From Chytridium lagenaria (lineage: Eukaryota; Chytridiomycota; Chytridiomycetes; Chytridiales; Chytridiaceae), in contig JAHLKC010000123.1 of NCBI GenBank assembly GCA_025449115.1, positions 1 to 64,000 on the forward strand: a stretch of 64,000 bases of DNA, read 5' to 3'. Of this stretch, positions 42,976-54,549 are shown one piece after another. Under the pieces are notes generated by a model that was given only the letters and a program-made list of their open reading frames with translations, had not been told where the DNA came from and did no database searches. Both the position numbers and the translations under genes were made by a program. How positions within the stretch are numbered: position 1 is the first letter of the stretch; each line of letters begins with the position of its first letter.

Positions 42976-43740
42976 GGTTGTCTTTTCAGGTCATAACCCC
43001 GCCATCGGTTTTTTAGGTGTTGTTTGGGTTGACAAACCCAACATGTTGAAAATTTGTCAGGGATAATAATAAAGCCTCAGCCTTAAACTATCTGTCTACA
43101 GAACAAACACGGTATTTATGTAGGATTGTTCTTCAACTCCAGAAAGCGCGTGGACGAGATAGTGACATTGTTGTTCAAGGTTTTTTTTTCATCAGTCACA
43201 TCTTAAGCTGTCACGAACGAAAGATAAAATCATGTTGTTGATAGTCATTTGTTGTCCTTATGCTCATTATAACAGACACTCGCGGTAACGTTAACTACAG
43301 GTATCAGCATGAGATATCATGATTTACTGTGTCATAACGCAAGGCCGAGTGGTTAACACATCATCCCCTCATGTTCGCTTCGGATTTCAAACCCATTTTG
43401 ATATTTCTTTCCACACGTCATAGCTTCCTCCATCAAAGTACTCCACTCCCCCGTCAAGTCAGTTTATGTACGTCCCCATCAAAGCTCATTTATTTTACCC
43501 AAATCAAAAGAAAAAGTAGGAATAAAACATCATCGCATTGAAGAAAAAAAAAGCGACAAACCACAAGTATTTTACGCAATGAGAAAAGTAAGAAAAGCGA
43601 GGACAAAAATGAGACAGAATCAAAGTCACGAAGAAAAGGCTGAAAAGGCTACACCGAAAGGATAGAAAAAATGGAAAAGCAGGGTAATAAAAGTAAAAAT
43701 GAAAAAGATTGATGGAAGGATTGATGGTTAACAAAAGCCT
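42976..43740. other. Intergenic region between the two M15 genes
   Basis: No gene seen. It contains the promoter side of the 38,540-42,975 gene and the terminator side of the next. It is A/T-rich toward 43,500-43,730, with many AAAAG runs. Confidence 0.5.
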
Positions 43741-45398
43741 TCAAGTGCAGGTATACTTGACGATATCACTGCACCCAGCCTCTGGTCTCAACTCCCAATG
43801 CCATTTCTCAGAAGGTACCGTCCTCACAAACCCAAATCGAGACGCATTCTCCGTCATCCATTTGTAAACAGAAGTATCCACAACGCTGATGTCGAGTGCG
43901 ATGCCGTTTTGATGGTTACTGAACCCGGGTCTACAATAAAAAATGGGGAAGTGAGTGAATGAACAGAAGAGGAACATGGATAAAACTTACTTTGCGGCAA
44001 GGTTACCGCTGTTGCATTTTTTTGTGAGGTAACAATTGTAAAGTCGTGTCTGCTCAGCGTGTGTGCGGAAACCAGAGTTGAGACGAAGATTGATGTTTGA
44101 GGATTGAGCGGCTTTTTTCATTTTGAGAAACGCGCAGGCCGTCTCGACGACCACGCTGATACCACCAATCTGACAGAAATGTCCTTATCAATACAAGAAG
44201 AAAAAAAGGGTGATAATACCTTGGTACAAGACTTTTGACCTACAGGGTTTCCTTTTTTATAAGCTTCACCGCAGTCTGTGACGTCAGTAAAGTCACAGTT
44301 GACTTCGGAAGTTGCTTTTGACGGACTCTTGCTGGGTGCGGGTACGACGGGTGAGACATTGCCTTTTTTAGGAGAAGACTTGATTCCGTCAACTCCACTT
44401 TCTTCACCAGGTTTCGACTTCTTGACAGGGGGTTTTGGTGGTGAAGCCCCAGAGGATTCTCCGCGCGAGGCAGAAGAAGAACTTTTTTTTGATGCCGTAC
44501 TGACTGGCTTAGACTTGGAGGGGTTGCGAGTCGACGGGGAATCTTTCGACGGAGATAACCACTGTGAAAACCAAGATCCGAGTTTTGTGATTCTGAAAAC
44601 AAAAAATAAAATAATTTAAAAAAAAAAAGACTTAGATATGCAGAATAGCATCTTCAATTAAATAAATGTTCAACCTACCCCCTACTTGCGCTATTACGAT
44701 TGCCAAAGAAGCAGAAAAAGTAATAGTAAGACATGTGAGTTTCAAATCCGACCAAATTCCTTACGTTGTTTCTGCGCTTAATGAGATGTCAGACTCTTTG
44801 CTATACTAAATGTTTAAACTTACGTTTTCCTTTTGTTGCGGAGCCATTTCCTAGATGAAATTTGGAGCGAAACGCGTGAACAGTAGAGAATCATAAATTA
44901 GTATTCCTAGCCAACTTGGTAAAGTCGTAGTAGAGTGGCATTCGCCGCTAATAACTCACATGCCACGAGACCGGCTATTTCGTAGTCATTATTGTTAGAT
45001 TCAAGTTATTGGAGCTTTGAAACGTTCTGTTGCATTCAAAACTTACCCAGCCCTGAAACTGCATACAGCAAAAAGCGATAAAAAAGAGTCGTCAGAATGG
45101 AATTCCAACTCTTGGTAACAATCAACGCGGAGAAGAAACTTTTTTACATTTTGAAACTCGAAAAGAGACCGTTTTCGTCATTGTCATCATCGTCCTTAGC
45201 GTTGCCCTTGACAATATCATCATCATCATCGTTGCCATCCTTCTTTCGCCCAACGCTGATCTTTTTCGCCTCGGGTCCACTCCCGTTCTTTGACAGTCCC
45301 TTTTGCTCCTTTGCATCAGGAATCGCTTGCACGGTGACTGCTTGCAGCAGCAGCACCGTCAGGATGAGGACGATGAGGGCTGAGGTGGACCACTTCAT
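43741..45398 (-). CDS. Secreted M15 (VanY-like) metallopeptidase, intact paralogue
   Basis: Seven exons: 45,148-45,398; 45,046-45,057; 44,960-44,974; 44,824-44,850; 44,220-44,592; 43,991-44,169; 43,741-43,930. Together they give 1,047 nt, an uninterrupted 348-residue protein. It has a signal peptide (MKWSTSALIVLILTVLLLQ), an Asp/Asn-rich acidic stretch, microexon-encoded linker (ending MKWLRNKRK), a Ser/Lys/Pro linker with one repeat-like unit, then the M15 domain with LNSGFRTHAEQ, zinc ligands in SNHQNGIALDIS and the WHWE site. The last two exons match the lengths (179 and 190 nt) of the neighbouring paralogue. Probably secreted; substrate in a eukaryote is unknown, bacterial wall peptides being one option. 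Confidence 0.88.
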
Positions 45399-45429
45399 GG
45401 TTTATTGTGATTGTCTTTTTTATTATTAA

Positions 45430-46195
45430 TAGGTAGCAAGCAAGCAAAGCTCCTTCTCATGTTGTGGTTGATTGATTTGATTAAAAAAACATTTTTATTT
45501 TTATGTGACAATTTCTTTATTTATTTTCACACGCGCATTTAGACACAAAAACTATAATAAAAAAATAAATAAAAACCAAACAAAAGATATACATTATTGT
45601 ACAGATACGTATATAGACCATATCATATATATACTTATTTATACATATGTATTCACATACTACATATATGTACGTATAGTATGAATGAATAGAATAGAAT
45701 AGAATAGAATAGCATGGTATGGTATGGTTATGGTACATACGGTATGGATATATAAATATATATACATATATATATAACACTATGTATATAGCCTTGTGTT
45801 ATCTATATTATTTATATGTACTTGTTTATTACCTTTGATTTCATTTAATACTTTATTCAATTTATTTTATTTTATTTAATTTATGTATTTCATTCATTTA
45901 TTCATGCTACACATGTAATGTACATATGTACATTTATACTTTTTACATAAATACATATATATATATGTACATGCAAACAATTGAATAGTCTGTCAGCTTG
46001 AATATTATGTACTATGTGTACATGTACATAAATACATCTATATAGCATATGAAAAGTATGAAATCATGAATTACCTGTATCATGACATGTATTCTAAATG
46101 ATTATCTCTTGTACATACATACATAGTATTTATACTTGTAAAAAATTAAATTAAATAAATAAATACCATCACATCATCACATCAAAAAATACAAC
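45430..46195. other. AT-rich low-complexity intergenic region
   Basis: Contains an AGAAT pentamer run (about 45,688-45,715), GGTAT repeats and TATATA/ACATAT runs. No gene seen. It separates the minus-strand peptidase gene from the plus-strand DUF2045 gene and so holds both promoters. Confidence 0.6.
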
Positions 46196-47935
46196 ATGCT
46201 GGACGTCATCCTTGAGAGGCTGGTGGACGAGAACCTGCATGGCCCTACATCTCCTTACTCTCCTGCAAACGGTAATGGAAGGGGTGGTGGGCATCCAGCG
46301 TCAAGGCCTAGGTCAGGTGTGGAGGATGACTCGTGGATAATGGTGCAAGAGCAAGAAGACCTTGACGCAAAAGACCCACGGTAAAAGAGCTTCTACCTTC
46401 CACTTCCTTTCATGTCATCATTCTTCTTTTCAAGGCAACACCACAACTAAACAAGAGACCATAGGTGGCTGGAGCTTTTCATTGAATACTTTCTCGAGAT
46501 GGAGACAACAACCAACGATGACCTTCTCTTCTTTGTCCGTCTCCAAGACCCATCCGAACCCGAACACCCAGAGCCCATCTTTGTAAAGCGAAAAGTCAAC
46601 AAAACCATGCCCTCGCTCACAGAGTTAATAGACTGGAAACAAACCTTTTTTCTAAACCTCATCATCCAACTCCCCTGCACCCTAACTGTCGCCGTCTGTC
46701 GGCGGAGTTCCACAAACGCTGATGGCCCCAAAAAGAAATCTCTTCTTACAAAGGCTTCTTCCGAGAGGGTTGTCGTTGTTGGAGGTGCCACGTCGTCGAC
46801 TACAGGTGAAGAAGGGACAGAGCTTCAATCTGCTGCTCGGACAGAACTGAAACCCGGTGAAGCACCAGGATCTCCTTACGGTTCCAATGCAAGTCTTGGG
46901 AAATCTGGTTCGCCCGGCTCCTCCCCGAAACCAACCCCACGGTCCCGTATGATTGCGTTAAGACGGATCACAAAAAAAGTCTACGCAGCTCCATACAAAT
47001 CGCGTATGGACATAAAGGACGCATTCATGAACGAAATCTCTTACCCACTCGTCTACTACACCGTCCAACGATTATGAATCCTACGACCTGCATCTTGATA
47101 TTCGTGAACGGGAATACCTCTGTGTCGAGCTCTCTGTAACGCTGCCTGGAGATACGTCAAAGCGGGACCTTGCAGATGAAGTCGCCGCTATCTCTCTCGA
47201 GGAAGACTCTTCTCCCTTCCCTGTCCCTGCTGGTTGCTCCAAAGTCGTCTTGTTTCAAGGCGCCGTCCCTTTTCCTCGCTCATGGACATTTACCAACAAA
47301 AGGGTTTAGCCGCGCAAAATCAACAACGAATCAGTTGGGGGAAACTTCCTGGTGGTGGCTCAGGATCAGGATCCAGTGGTAGACCTCGAGAAGGCAGTTT
47401 TGGAGGGTCAGGTCCATTGTTTGCTGAACGCACCGAATATATATGAGGGACCTCATGGGAAGGGACATGTCAAGTATCGATCAGAGAGTATCTTCAGGCT
47501 GCAGTGGAAGCCGAGGAGCCTACGTCACCGCCTTTGTCGAGCTCTGCACCAAAGATGTCGTCTGTGTTGAGGAATTATTGGGAGTACGGTTAGGGCGGGG
47601 ATCAATGCTGTCTCGGGAACAACGGCGCCACCGCCTTCACACCTGCCGCGTTTAAGAAACCCGAGACGTTGGTTTGCTCCATGACTTATGTTAATGTGCC
47701 GTGGCAGTCTATTATAAGGTGATTTTTCTCCTCAGTTTCCTTTCCTTCTTTTTTATCGGTTTTTTGCACATGCTGCATACCTAGCATTTAATTGATTCTA
47801 ACTGGACTGCTTTTTAGCGACCTGCTCGAATACAAGAAACAGCAACGACAGGAGCAAGCGCCCGCCGACAGCAACCCGCCTGATACCTCCACCTCCACCG
47901 CCATCACCAGCAAACCAGTAGCAGCGCAGTCATAG
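46196..47935 (+). CDS. DUF2045 (KIAA0930-like) protein
   Basis: Exon 1 46,196-46,380 (SVEDDSWIMVQE-type N-terminus); intron to 46,464; then WLELFIEYF, DDLLFFVRLQDP, PIFVKRKVNKTMPSL, DWKQTFFLNLIIQLPCTLTVAVC, KKVYAAPYKSRMD, SYPLVYYTV, YLCVELSV, KVVLFQGAVP, SSLMDIYQQKG and GPHGKGHV, all in the order of the animal KIAA0930 family. The C-terminal MTYVNVPWQSII spans an intron at 47,719-47,817 (branch TCTAAC) and matches the family's end; stop 47,933-47,935. At least four one-base shifts (near 47,066, 47,270, 47,445 and 47,470) break the frame. Function of the family is unknown. Confidence 0.8.
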
Positions 47936-47989
47936 TCCTCCTATATCCACAATAAAATAATTATTATATTAAGATTTCAAAGTGATTTG

Positions 47990-48801
47990 CTTCAATCAGT
48001 CGGCGTTGCCTCCCTTGAGACCGCCATTTGGTCCATCAAAATTTTTTACGTTTTTCGCAACGATGCTTCGGCACCTCTTGAGGCCGTTTGTGAGGGCATC
48101 CGCCTCCTCATGGCACCCTTCCTCATTGAGCACAAACACCGCTACTGCATGCAGACAAGGTTTGATCACAATCATTCATTTCACACCATTCTAACCAAAC
48201 CCACCCTCCAGCGCAGTCCATCCCATCCTCTTCAACTCGCATGTTTCTCTCTATCCACCCACTGCAACCCTCTTCTCCGTTCATCCACCCGCCCCACATC
48301 GATTTTCTCAACCCCTCTGCTGATGAGCCTTGTCCGTCAAAAATCGGATGACATTAAAGCGGTGGTGTTGAGAAATCGTGTCAAGGTTGCGAGTAAGAGG
48401 AAAGGGAAAAGTATAAGTTGAAGAATAACCGTGCAGCTGTGTCAAGGTATGTTTTCCTGTTTTTTTTTATGGTGTGAGCATTTCGCTGATTTTTATTGGC
48501 GTGTGTGAATTAGATGGCTTGTGATGGGAGCGGGGACGTTTAAGAGAGCGCAGGCTGGATGCGGCATTTAAATAGGAAAATCGACGGTGGAAGACGAAAT
48601 CGAAGCGGCGGAGGGTTATTGCTACGTCGACGCAAGTCAAAGTTGTTGAGAAAGTTGATTCCGTATTGGAGGAGAAAGTATATGAGATGATGGGGTGTGA
48701 GGGGTGGGTGAATGGATTAATAGAAATGGTGAGCGGGTGGATTGATGGCTTGGAGGATGGAATGATACGGTACATGAGCGTTGGTGATATCATCACTGTG
48801 T
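47990..48801 (+). CDS. Hypothetical gene, not recognised
   Basis: A likely exon at 47,990-48,160 (ETAIWSIKIFYVFRNDASAPLEAVCEGIRLL, then a GT-type donor), a basic piece near 48,330-48,420 (KVASKRKGKS) and a last frame of about 50 codons ending TGA at 48,799-48,801 (VDSVLEEKVYEMMGCEGWVNGL). Open frames are short, splicing is not certain and no domain was identified. Confidence 0.3.
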
Positions 48802-49212
48802 GAGCAATCGAATCTTTTTTTCGATCACTGAAAGACGAATACGGATAAGCATGTTTGGAAGGACGAATCTGGAACTTTTTAAAGCATGTCTTGATGCATG
48901 TTAATAGACATCACTCAAAACAAGTCTATCTATAAAGATTTGAATGGCAACTTCAGCAGTGTAATCCTCGGTGATTCTTATTGTGTGTACTTTGTTGATG
49001 TTTCGTTATTAAGTTGTGGGGATCTCCGATGGTAGGTAAAGTAATACGTGGAGCACGTCAAATAAGCAGTGTATGCGCGTGTTTCTGGCCGTATTAGCAT
49101 CGCCGACGTGTCATCGCTGTGCATCAATGTGACGTCGGCATGACGTCGAAAGCTTGATTGTCTCACCAACAATTAACGGGAAACTTGTTGGTTCCATCAC
49201 CAACCGTCAGCA

Positions 49213-51222
49213 ATGAACATGCTGCCACCGAGACGCAAGATCCTGTTCGTGTGAGTCCATGATCCACTGTTCCTTCCACTGCTCCCAGACGCCATACAAC
49301 ATCCTGCTCAATAAACACATCCATCATGCAGCTACATCCACGGCTTCCTAGGTTCCGACGAATCCTTTGAATCCTTCCCAGAACATCTCATGGAATGTCT
49401 TTCCCAACTCCACCACCTCCCCCGAGACTCCATGGAATCCATCGTGTTCCCCCGTTTCGACACAAAAGGGTCCAACCAACTCAAAGTCCGTCTTCTGGTG
49501 GACTGGCTTCTCCTCAACGCTACAACGGTTCGAGCAGAGAATGTGTGTTGGCGCATTCCATGGGTGGATTGTTGGCGTCCGATGCGTATCAGGTGTTGTA
49601 TGGGGTTGGTGAGATGGGGAGGAATGCGAGGGCGAATGCGGAGGCGTTGAGGAGGGCGAGGGAGAAGGCGAGAGCGGAGAATGCTGTGTCGTCGTTGAGT
49701 TGGTTTTTGAAGGGGGTTAAGGCGTTTGGGAGTGGGGTTGGGAAGATTGGAGGGTCATTGAGAGGATCTTTGACGTCGGTGAATACATCTGCGGAGAAGT
49801 TGGAGAATAAGGATAAATCGTTGAACCTTTGAATGAGAACATTGTACCCTCTAAACGAGAGACACCACACCTGTCGACAACGATAAGCCCACTGAAACCC
49901 CTGATTCTCCCACACCTGTGAAGACGAAGCAGCTTTCAATCCTGACCTCGACATCACGAGATCCGTTTCCTCATCAACATCCGCGGCATCATCACCTTTG
50001 ACTCCCCCTTCTTTGGTCTCTCCTCCAACGTCATCACCTCCGCCGGGCAGGCAAAGTCGTCAACGCCGTCACCACCGCCTCCGAATACGCCAAAGCCACC
50101 TTCACAGCTGTGATGTCATCTCAAGGATCTCCGGCGAGTCTCCTCAAGTTTTCGATGCCGCCTGTTAACGCTATTCCTGGGAACGCGGGACGATGCCTGC
50201 GGGGTGGTCGTTTCCGGGAGGGTCGAAGGCGGCGGATGAGGCGACGGATAAATTGGAACGACCGGGTTGGATGAAGGTGGAGGGTGGACAGGCGGAGGCT
50301 GAGGTGGAACGTGTTTTCATTCATGTGCCTGGGAAAGGAGACGCTGCGACTGGTAAAATCAGCCAATCGAATGAGGGCCAGATACATTGTCAACACCAGT
50401 GACTCAGAATACGGAGAAAGCACCGGACGCAGTGGCAGACAACAATGTTATCAAGTCGAAATGCGAGCTCTCTTCATCTGAACATATCCAACCACACAAC
50501 CAAAGTCTCGTCCTCGTAAACCCCAATCCAAGCAAGTACAACCACCACCCTCCCACCACACCTCAAAAACCCGAATGGTCATGGACTCAAATCGCACTCG
50601 CCAGCGCCGGTGCCGCAGCAGGTCTCTACGTTGCAGCAGGCGTCGTCCCCATCGCTGCACAAATCATCCCCACACGCGCTTTAATCCGAGGTGCCGCCAC
50701 GCAATGGGCGTTACAGCAGGTTGAAGAGGTTCGAAGTCACGCTGAATTCTTGTATCCCCTCATCAACACCACAAGTGAGATGCGGGCTAGAGTGAAAGCA
50801 TTGTTGGAGGAGATGGAGATGGAGGGGAGGTTGTATTTTCATGGATTTTATTTGGAGGTAAGTCATGCATCATGGTTTTTTTTAATGACTATGACAGCTT
50901 CCTCCTTTTGGCGTTTCCTCAACTCCTCCGTCAACCTCTGAAACCACCACTTCACCCCCACCTCCAACCTCGATACTCTACCCGACGACCCCACTCAACT
51001 CCCTGACGCTCCGCTTCCACCTGCGTCTCGTAACTTTTGCGTTCTACCACCGTTGAAGTGGAACACGTTTTTGAGACCACCAGCTCTCCGCTTGCAGACG
51101 AAATCGACGCTCACATGCATATGTTTAATGTGACGCTCAATCAAGAACATTATGTTCGGTTGGTGCTGAAAACGGCGGTGCAGATTTTGAATGTGATGGA
51201 GAAGAAGAGTGTCAAGTCGTGA
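49213..51222 (+). CDS. DUF676-type serine esterase (alpha/beta hydrolase)
   Basis: Exon 1 49,213-49,250, intron 49,251-49,331, then VYIHGFLGSDESFESFPEHL (oxyanion-side HGF) and the nucleophile elbow AHSMGGLLASDAYQ near 49,555. LINIRGIITFDSPFFGL near 49,970 is the family's next conserved block. The C-terminal part has a hydrophobic helix (IALASAGAAAGLYVAAGVV), VRSHAEFLYPLI, and after an intron at about 50,859 the end DEIDAHMHMFNVTLNQEHYVRL. Fungal members are annotated as lipases/esterases acting on lipids. Several one-base shifts interrupt the frame (for example just before the nucleophile motif). The family match by blocks is good; exact exons are uncertain. Confidence 0.75.
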
Positions 51223-51482
51223 ATGTAGCCTAATTCTTTCTATGTCATTCCACGTTTTGAACAATACTATTTAATATATTGACGTTTAATGTATTCATGC
51301 AGTGAATAGTGAAAAACTTACAGAAATACCAACTGATTATTCATACAACTGCCATTGCTGGCGGTTTGTTTTCAGCATAACTGATTAAAGTCTTTTAAAA
51401 TCGTGAGGGACGACACCCCTCAAATTTATTTACAATCTTTCAAAGTATCATAATAATTAAAAAAAACATCCCCCTCTCTTAC

Positions 51483-52524
51483 TCATCTATCTCTTGCAAA
51501 CTGCAACTTCAACGGATGTCCCTTTGCCACCAAAAACCCATCCAATCTTCCTTTCGCCTCCACCGCCTGTTCCACAGTCGTGTACTCGATAAACGCAATG
51601 TCCGACTTATTGGGCACGAGACGGACTTCCTTGAATCCTTGGTACTGCTTGAACAGAAGAGTTAACATCTCGGGGGTGCCGGTGACGGCGGAGGGGAGAT
51701 GGGTGGCGTAGAGATGTTGTAGGGAGGGTTGGTGGTTTTTCTGGGGGTTGGAGGTGGGAGCGGCGGGCGCGGAGGTGTCTTCTTCTTCTTCGTCGTCGTC
51801 CATTTCCATTTCTGGGTAGATAAGGTAGTGATATCGTAGTAGAGGTTCATATTAGTCAGAGATTAAAAAAGATGAGATATAACAAGAAAAACTGCGGAAG
51901 GACGAAGATAAGACCAAACAAAACTCCAAAAAGTAAATTGATGTATAATGTGCAATACCTTCATCGTCACCTTCATCATCATTGCCATTCTCCTTATCCT
52001 CTGTCGCAGCCTTCTTTGCATCCCTCTCTCCCTCATCTCCCTCCTCCCTCCCCCTCTTCCCTTTCGCCATCTTCTGCGCCATCTTTGGTGGAATCATCCT
52101 TCCCTCCCTCAGCATCACCGCATTCGATGTACTCTTGCTATACGCCAATACCTAATTCAGCATCAGCACCAGTGTCCGCTTTCACAAAATCAAAGTCTCT
52201 AACCAATGCTTTCCCAAAGAACGGGAATCCTTGAAGCGCTCTAAGCGCGGCAGTCGCTTCAGAAGTGTCTGAGAACACTACGAAAGCTTGGCCTCGCATC
52301 TTTGCTGTCTTTCTGGTCACAACATCTAGAATCTGACCATGCTGGGAGAAGAGGTGGTAGAGGGATCTCTTGATTTCTGGATGTAAGATCGTTAAATGAA
52401 TGACCCGCGATGAAAAACGTGCTCAAGAGTTGAATTCAAGACGCTTTTACTGACCATGCTTTTTGAGTTTATCGTAGACGGACTTGACGAACAGCGTCTG
52501 AGACGGGATGATGATGGCTGCCAT
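51483..52524 (-). CDS. U2B''/U1A-type snRNP protein (two RRMs)
   Basis: Four exons, 52,455-52,524; 52,204-52,376; 51,959-52,151; 51,483-51,811, totalling 765 nt, giving 254 residues with no frame break. RRM1: QTLFVKSVYDKLKKHEIKRSLY (RNP2 LFV), GQAFVVFSDTSEATAAL (RNP1), GFPFFGK. Linker: Lys/Glu/Asp-rich with KMAQKMAKGKRGRE. RRM2: LYATHLPSAVTGTPEMLTLLF, GFKEVRLVPNKSDIAFIEY, ending KLQFARDR, as in U1A/U2B''. It binds the U2 (or U1) snRNA loop in the spliceosome. Start is shared with the Nudix gene in a 51-base divergent gap. Confidence 0.93.
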
Positions 52525-52575
52525 TAAGTAGAAAGAGGATTTTTCCGAAATTCGTCTATAGACAATCCTGCAGAC

Positions 52576-53252
52576 ATGGACGATACGGCAACAACACCAA
52601 AGGAAAACAACAACCCTCCTGATCTAAAGCATATGCTGGAAGAGAACGCAGGACTTTCCATCGTCAAGGACGACGCGATAGGCTACAAACGATATCTCCG
52701 GGTATGGCAACGCACCGTCCGATTTCCTAATCAAGACGTTGAATGGTTTGAACTTACTACAAAAACGCCAATTCTCACTCTCTGTAAGGGATATCGTCGG
52801 CCACGATACCCCCAACCCAGCCTTCTGCGTCATCTTCCCCTACTTTACCCGTACTCGCACCACAACTCTCATCCTCGAATACATGCAAGGCATCAATGGC
52901 GTTCGCTACACTTTCCCTGCAGGAGGTTTTGACCCCCGAAAACACGCTACAAGAGAGGACACAGCGCGAGATGAACTTTCTGAAGAAGCCCGGTTGAAGG
53001 GTGGGAAGCTTGTGTCGCTGTTACCAGAGGGGAGTGAAGGGATTATGGAGGTGAAGTGGTGTAGGAATAAGTTTTTACCGTTCGTGGTTGTAGATCCGGT
53101 GTTAGATGTGAATCCAAGGGAACGAGATGCAGAAGGTAGGAATACTGTTTTATCTAATTTTCAATAAAAAAAAGTTTGGAACAGAGATGATCACGATAGT
53201 GTCCGATGTAACTATAAAGGAACTCGAAGCCATCATGCTGAGAGGGAACTAG
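52576..53252 (+). CDS. Nudix hydrolase
   Basis: Exons 52,576-52,745; 52,789-53,135; 53,185-53,252 total 585 nt, 194 residues. The first intron is only 43 nt with a GTTTGA donor; joining gives WDIVGHD in frame. The Nudix box lies at residues about 102-125 (AGGFDPRKHATREDTARDELSEEARL): the catalytic EE pair (122-123) is present, but the usual Arg of REL.EE is Asp118, with Arg one place earlier. It probably hydrolyses a nucleoside diphosphate derivative (ADP-sugar class by general shape, inferred). Divergent from the snRNP gene, so the two share a promoter region. Confidence 0.88.
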
Positions 53253-53346
53253 CACTTCCTTCAGTACAGACAGCGTATATGGGAATCGCATGGTTAAAAG
53301 ATCAGAATCTCCTTTAAAACTTGCTTTACTTAAAATAGAACAATAT

Positions 53347-54523
53347 CTAGAATTCATCCAATTTGTTCAGCAAACGTCCCTCCATCCCTGCATTCACATC
53401 AAGTGAAATTCCCGTAATGTTTCCAGACATTTTCTCCGACGACAAAAACAGAATTGCTAATGATAGGGTTAACACGCGATTATGGAAAAAAGCAAACCAT
53501 TGGCAATATCGACTGGCTCAGACACTTTTTTGAGAGGGGAACTTGCGAGGGCTTGATAGAGAAGTGTTTTGTCCTGCATAGCGCGTTCGGCCATAGGAGT
53601 TCTAATCCAGCCTAGATGTATGTGAGAAGGTGTAATAAGGTCTGAACGTACCTGGCGAAACGGTGTTGACTCGGCCGCGTGGATGGATTTTCACAATCTC
53701 ATTCTAACGAAACGATTAAAGCGTCGAAAGGCGAAAAGGATTGAAAAGAAAAGGAAAGAACGAAAGCGGGCACGGAAAAAAATTGAGACGAGAAGGCCAC
53801 ATGAACAACAGAGGTATAAAACAACGCCACCACGTAGTGACAGAGGTAGGAAAACCGAAGCCGCACCTTCAAACTTAAAGTAAGCCCATACATCATCGCA
53901 GACTTTGTACAGCTATAATCCGCATGCCAAGCTTCCCCAAACTTTCCTGCGCAACATCAACTATAAATGGCATAAAACTACCATACCGGCCGTCGACCCA
54001 ACCATAACGATCCCCACATTCTTCAACGCCTTCCCTCCTTTCACGGCTACTTCCAACTGTTTCAAATATTCTCTACATACTTCATCAACGATGAAAGTGA
54101 CCCCTGCGAATACCTGCAAAATAAAAACGTCCCATCGAGGTTCACCGAAATAGTGTTTTTCCAACGATCGAGTGACATATCTTTTACTCCTACATCCTCT
54201 GTTGGCCATATGCCATGACACACCACCAGCGTCGTGATCGGCCCAAACTTCTCCACAGCGTCATTCACAAACTTTTCAACATCACTCTCAGACGTAACTG
54301 GAAAACTCTGTGAGCCGTCATCTTATGCAAAAGGAAAACCTGAAGCTCCGAAACTCGCACACTTGGCAGGAAACTCGCTTTCAAGTGTTTTCAAACTCCC
54401 TGAATTCGAATTGAATTGCAGCGATACAAGCGCTCCAGCTTCTAAGAACAATCGTGCGGTTGGGATTCCAACACCTCCACTCGCACCAGTGATAGCGACA
54501 TGAGCACCTTCAAGCCCCAACAT
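53347..54523 (-). CDS. Short-chain dehydrogenase/reductase (SDR)
   Basis: Six exons: 54,340-54,523; 53,987-54,297; 53,867-53,946; 53,652-53,703; 53,498-53,611; 53,347-53,456. The classical SDR pattern is present in order: nucleotide-binding AITGASGGVGIPTA, CHG in place of NAG (VVCHGIW), ISVNLDGTF, catalytic Ser in VMVGSTAG, YSCTK as YXXXK, VNTVSPGWIRTPMA, and the C-terminal GISLDVNAGM. All phases agree except for one missing base in exon 2 near 54,130. Oxidises or reduces an alcohol/ketone with NAD(P); substrate unknown, resembles 3-oxoacyl reductase-type SDRs. Confidence 0.87.
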
Positions 54524-54549
54524 CCCTACAGAAATATTTTCTTGACAAG

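Noticed and set aside
44760..44775. A 7-nt candidate microexon (AAACAAC or AACCAGT) bounded by CGCAG and GTAAG in all M15 gene copies
   Set aside because: Including it breaks the phase into the next exon, whereas skipping it gives a complete 348-residue frame in the second gene. It may be a decoy or a regulatory splice site.
45688..45715. AGAAT repeat as a functional element
   Set aside because: A simple microsatellite in AT-rich intergenic DNA; nothing indicates a function.
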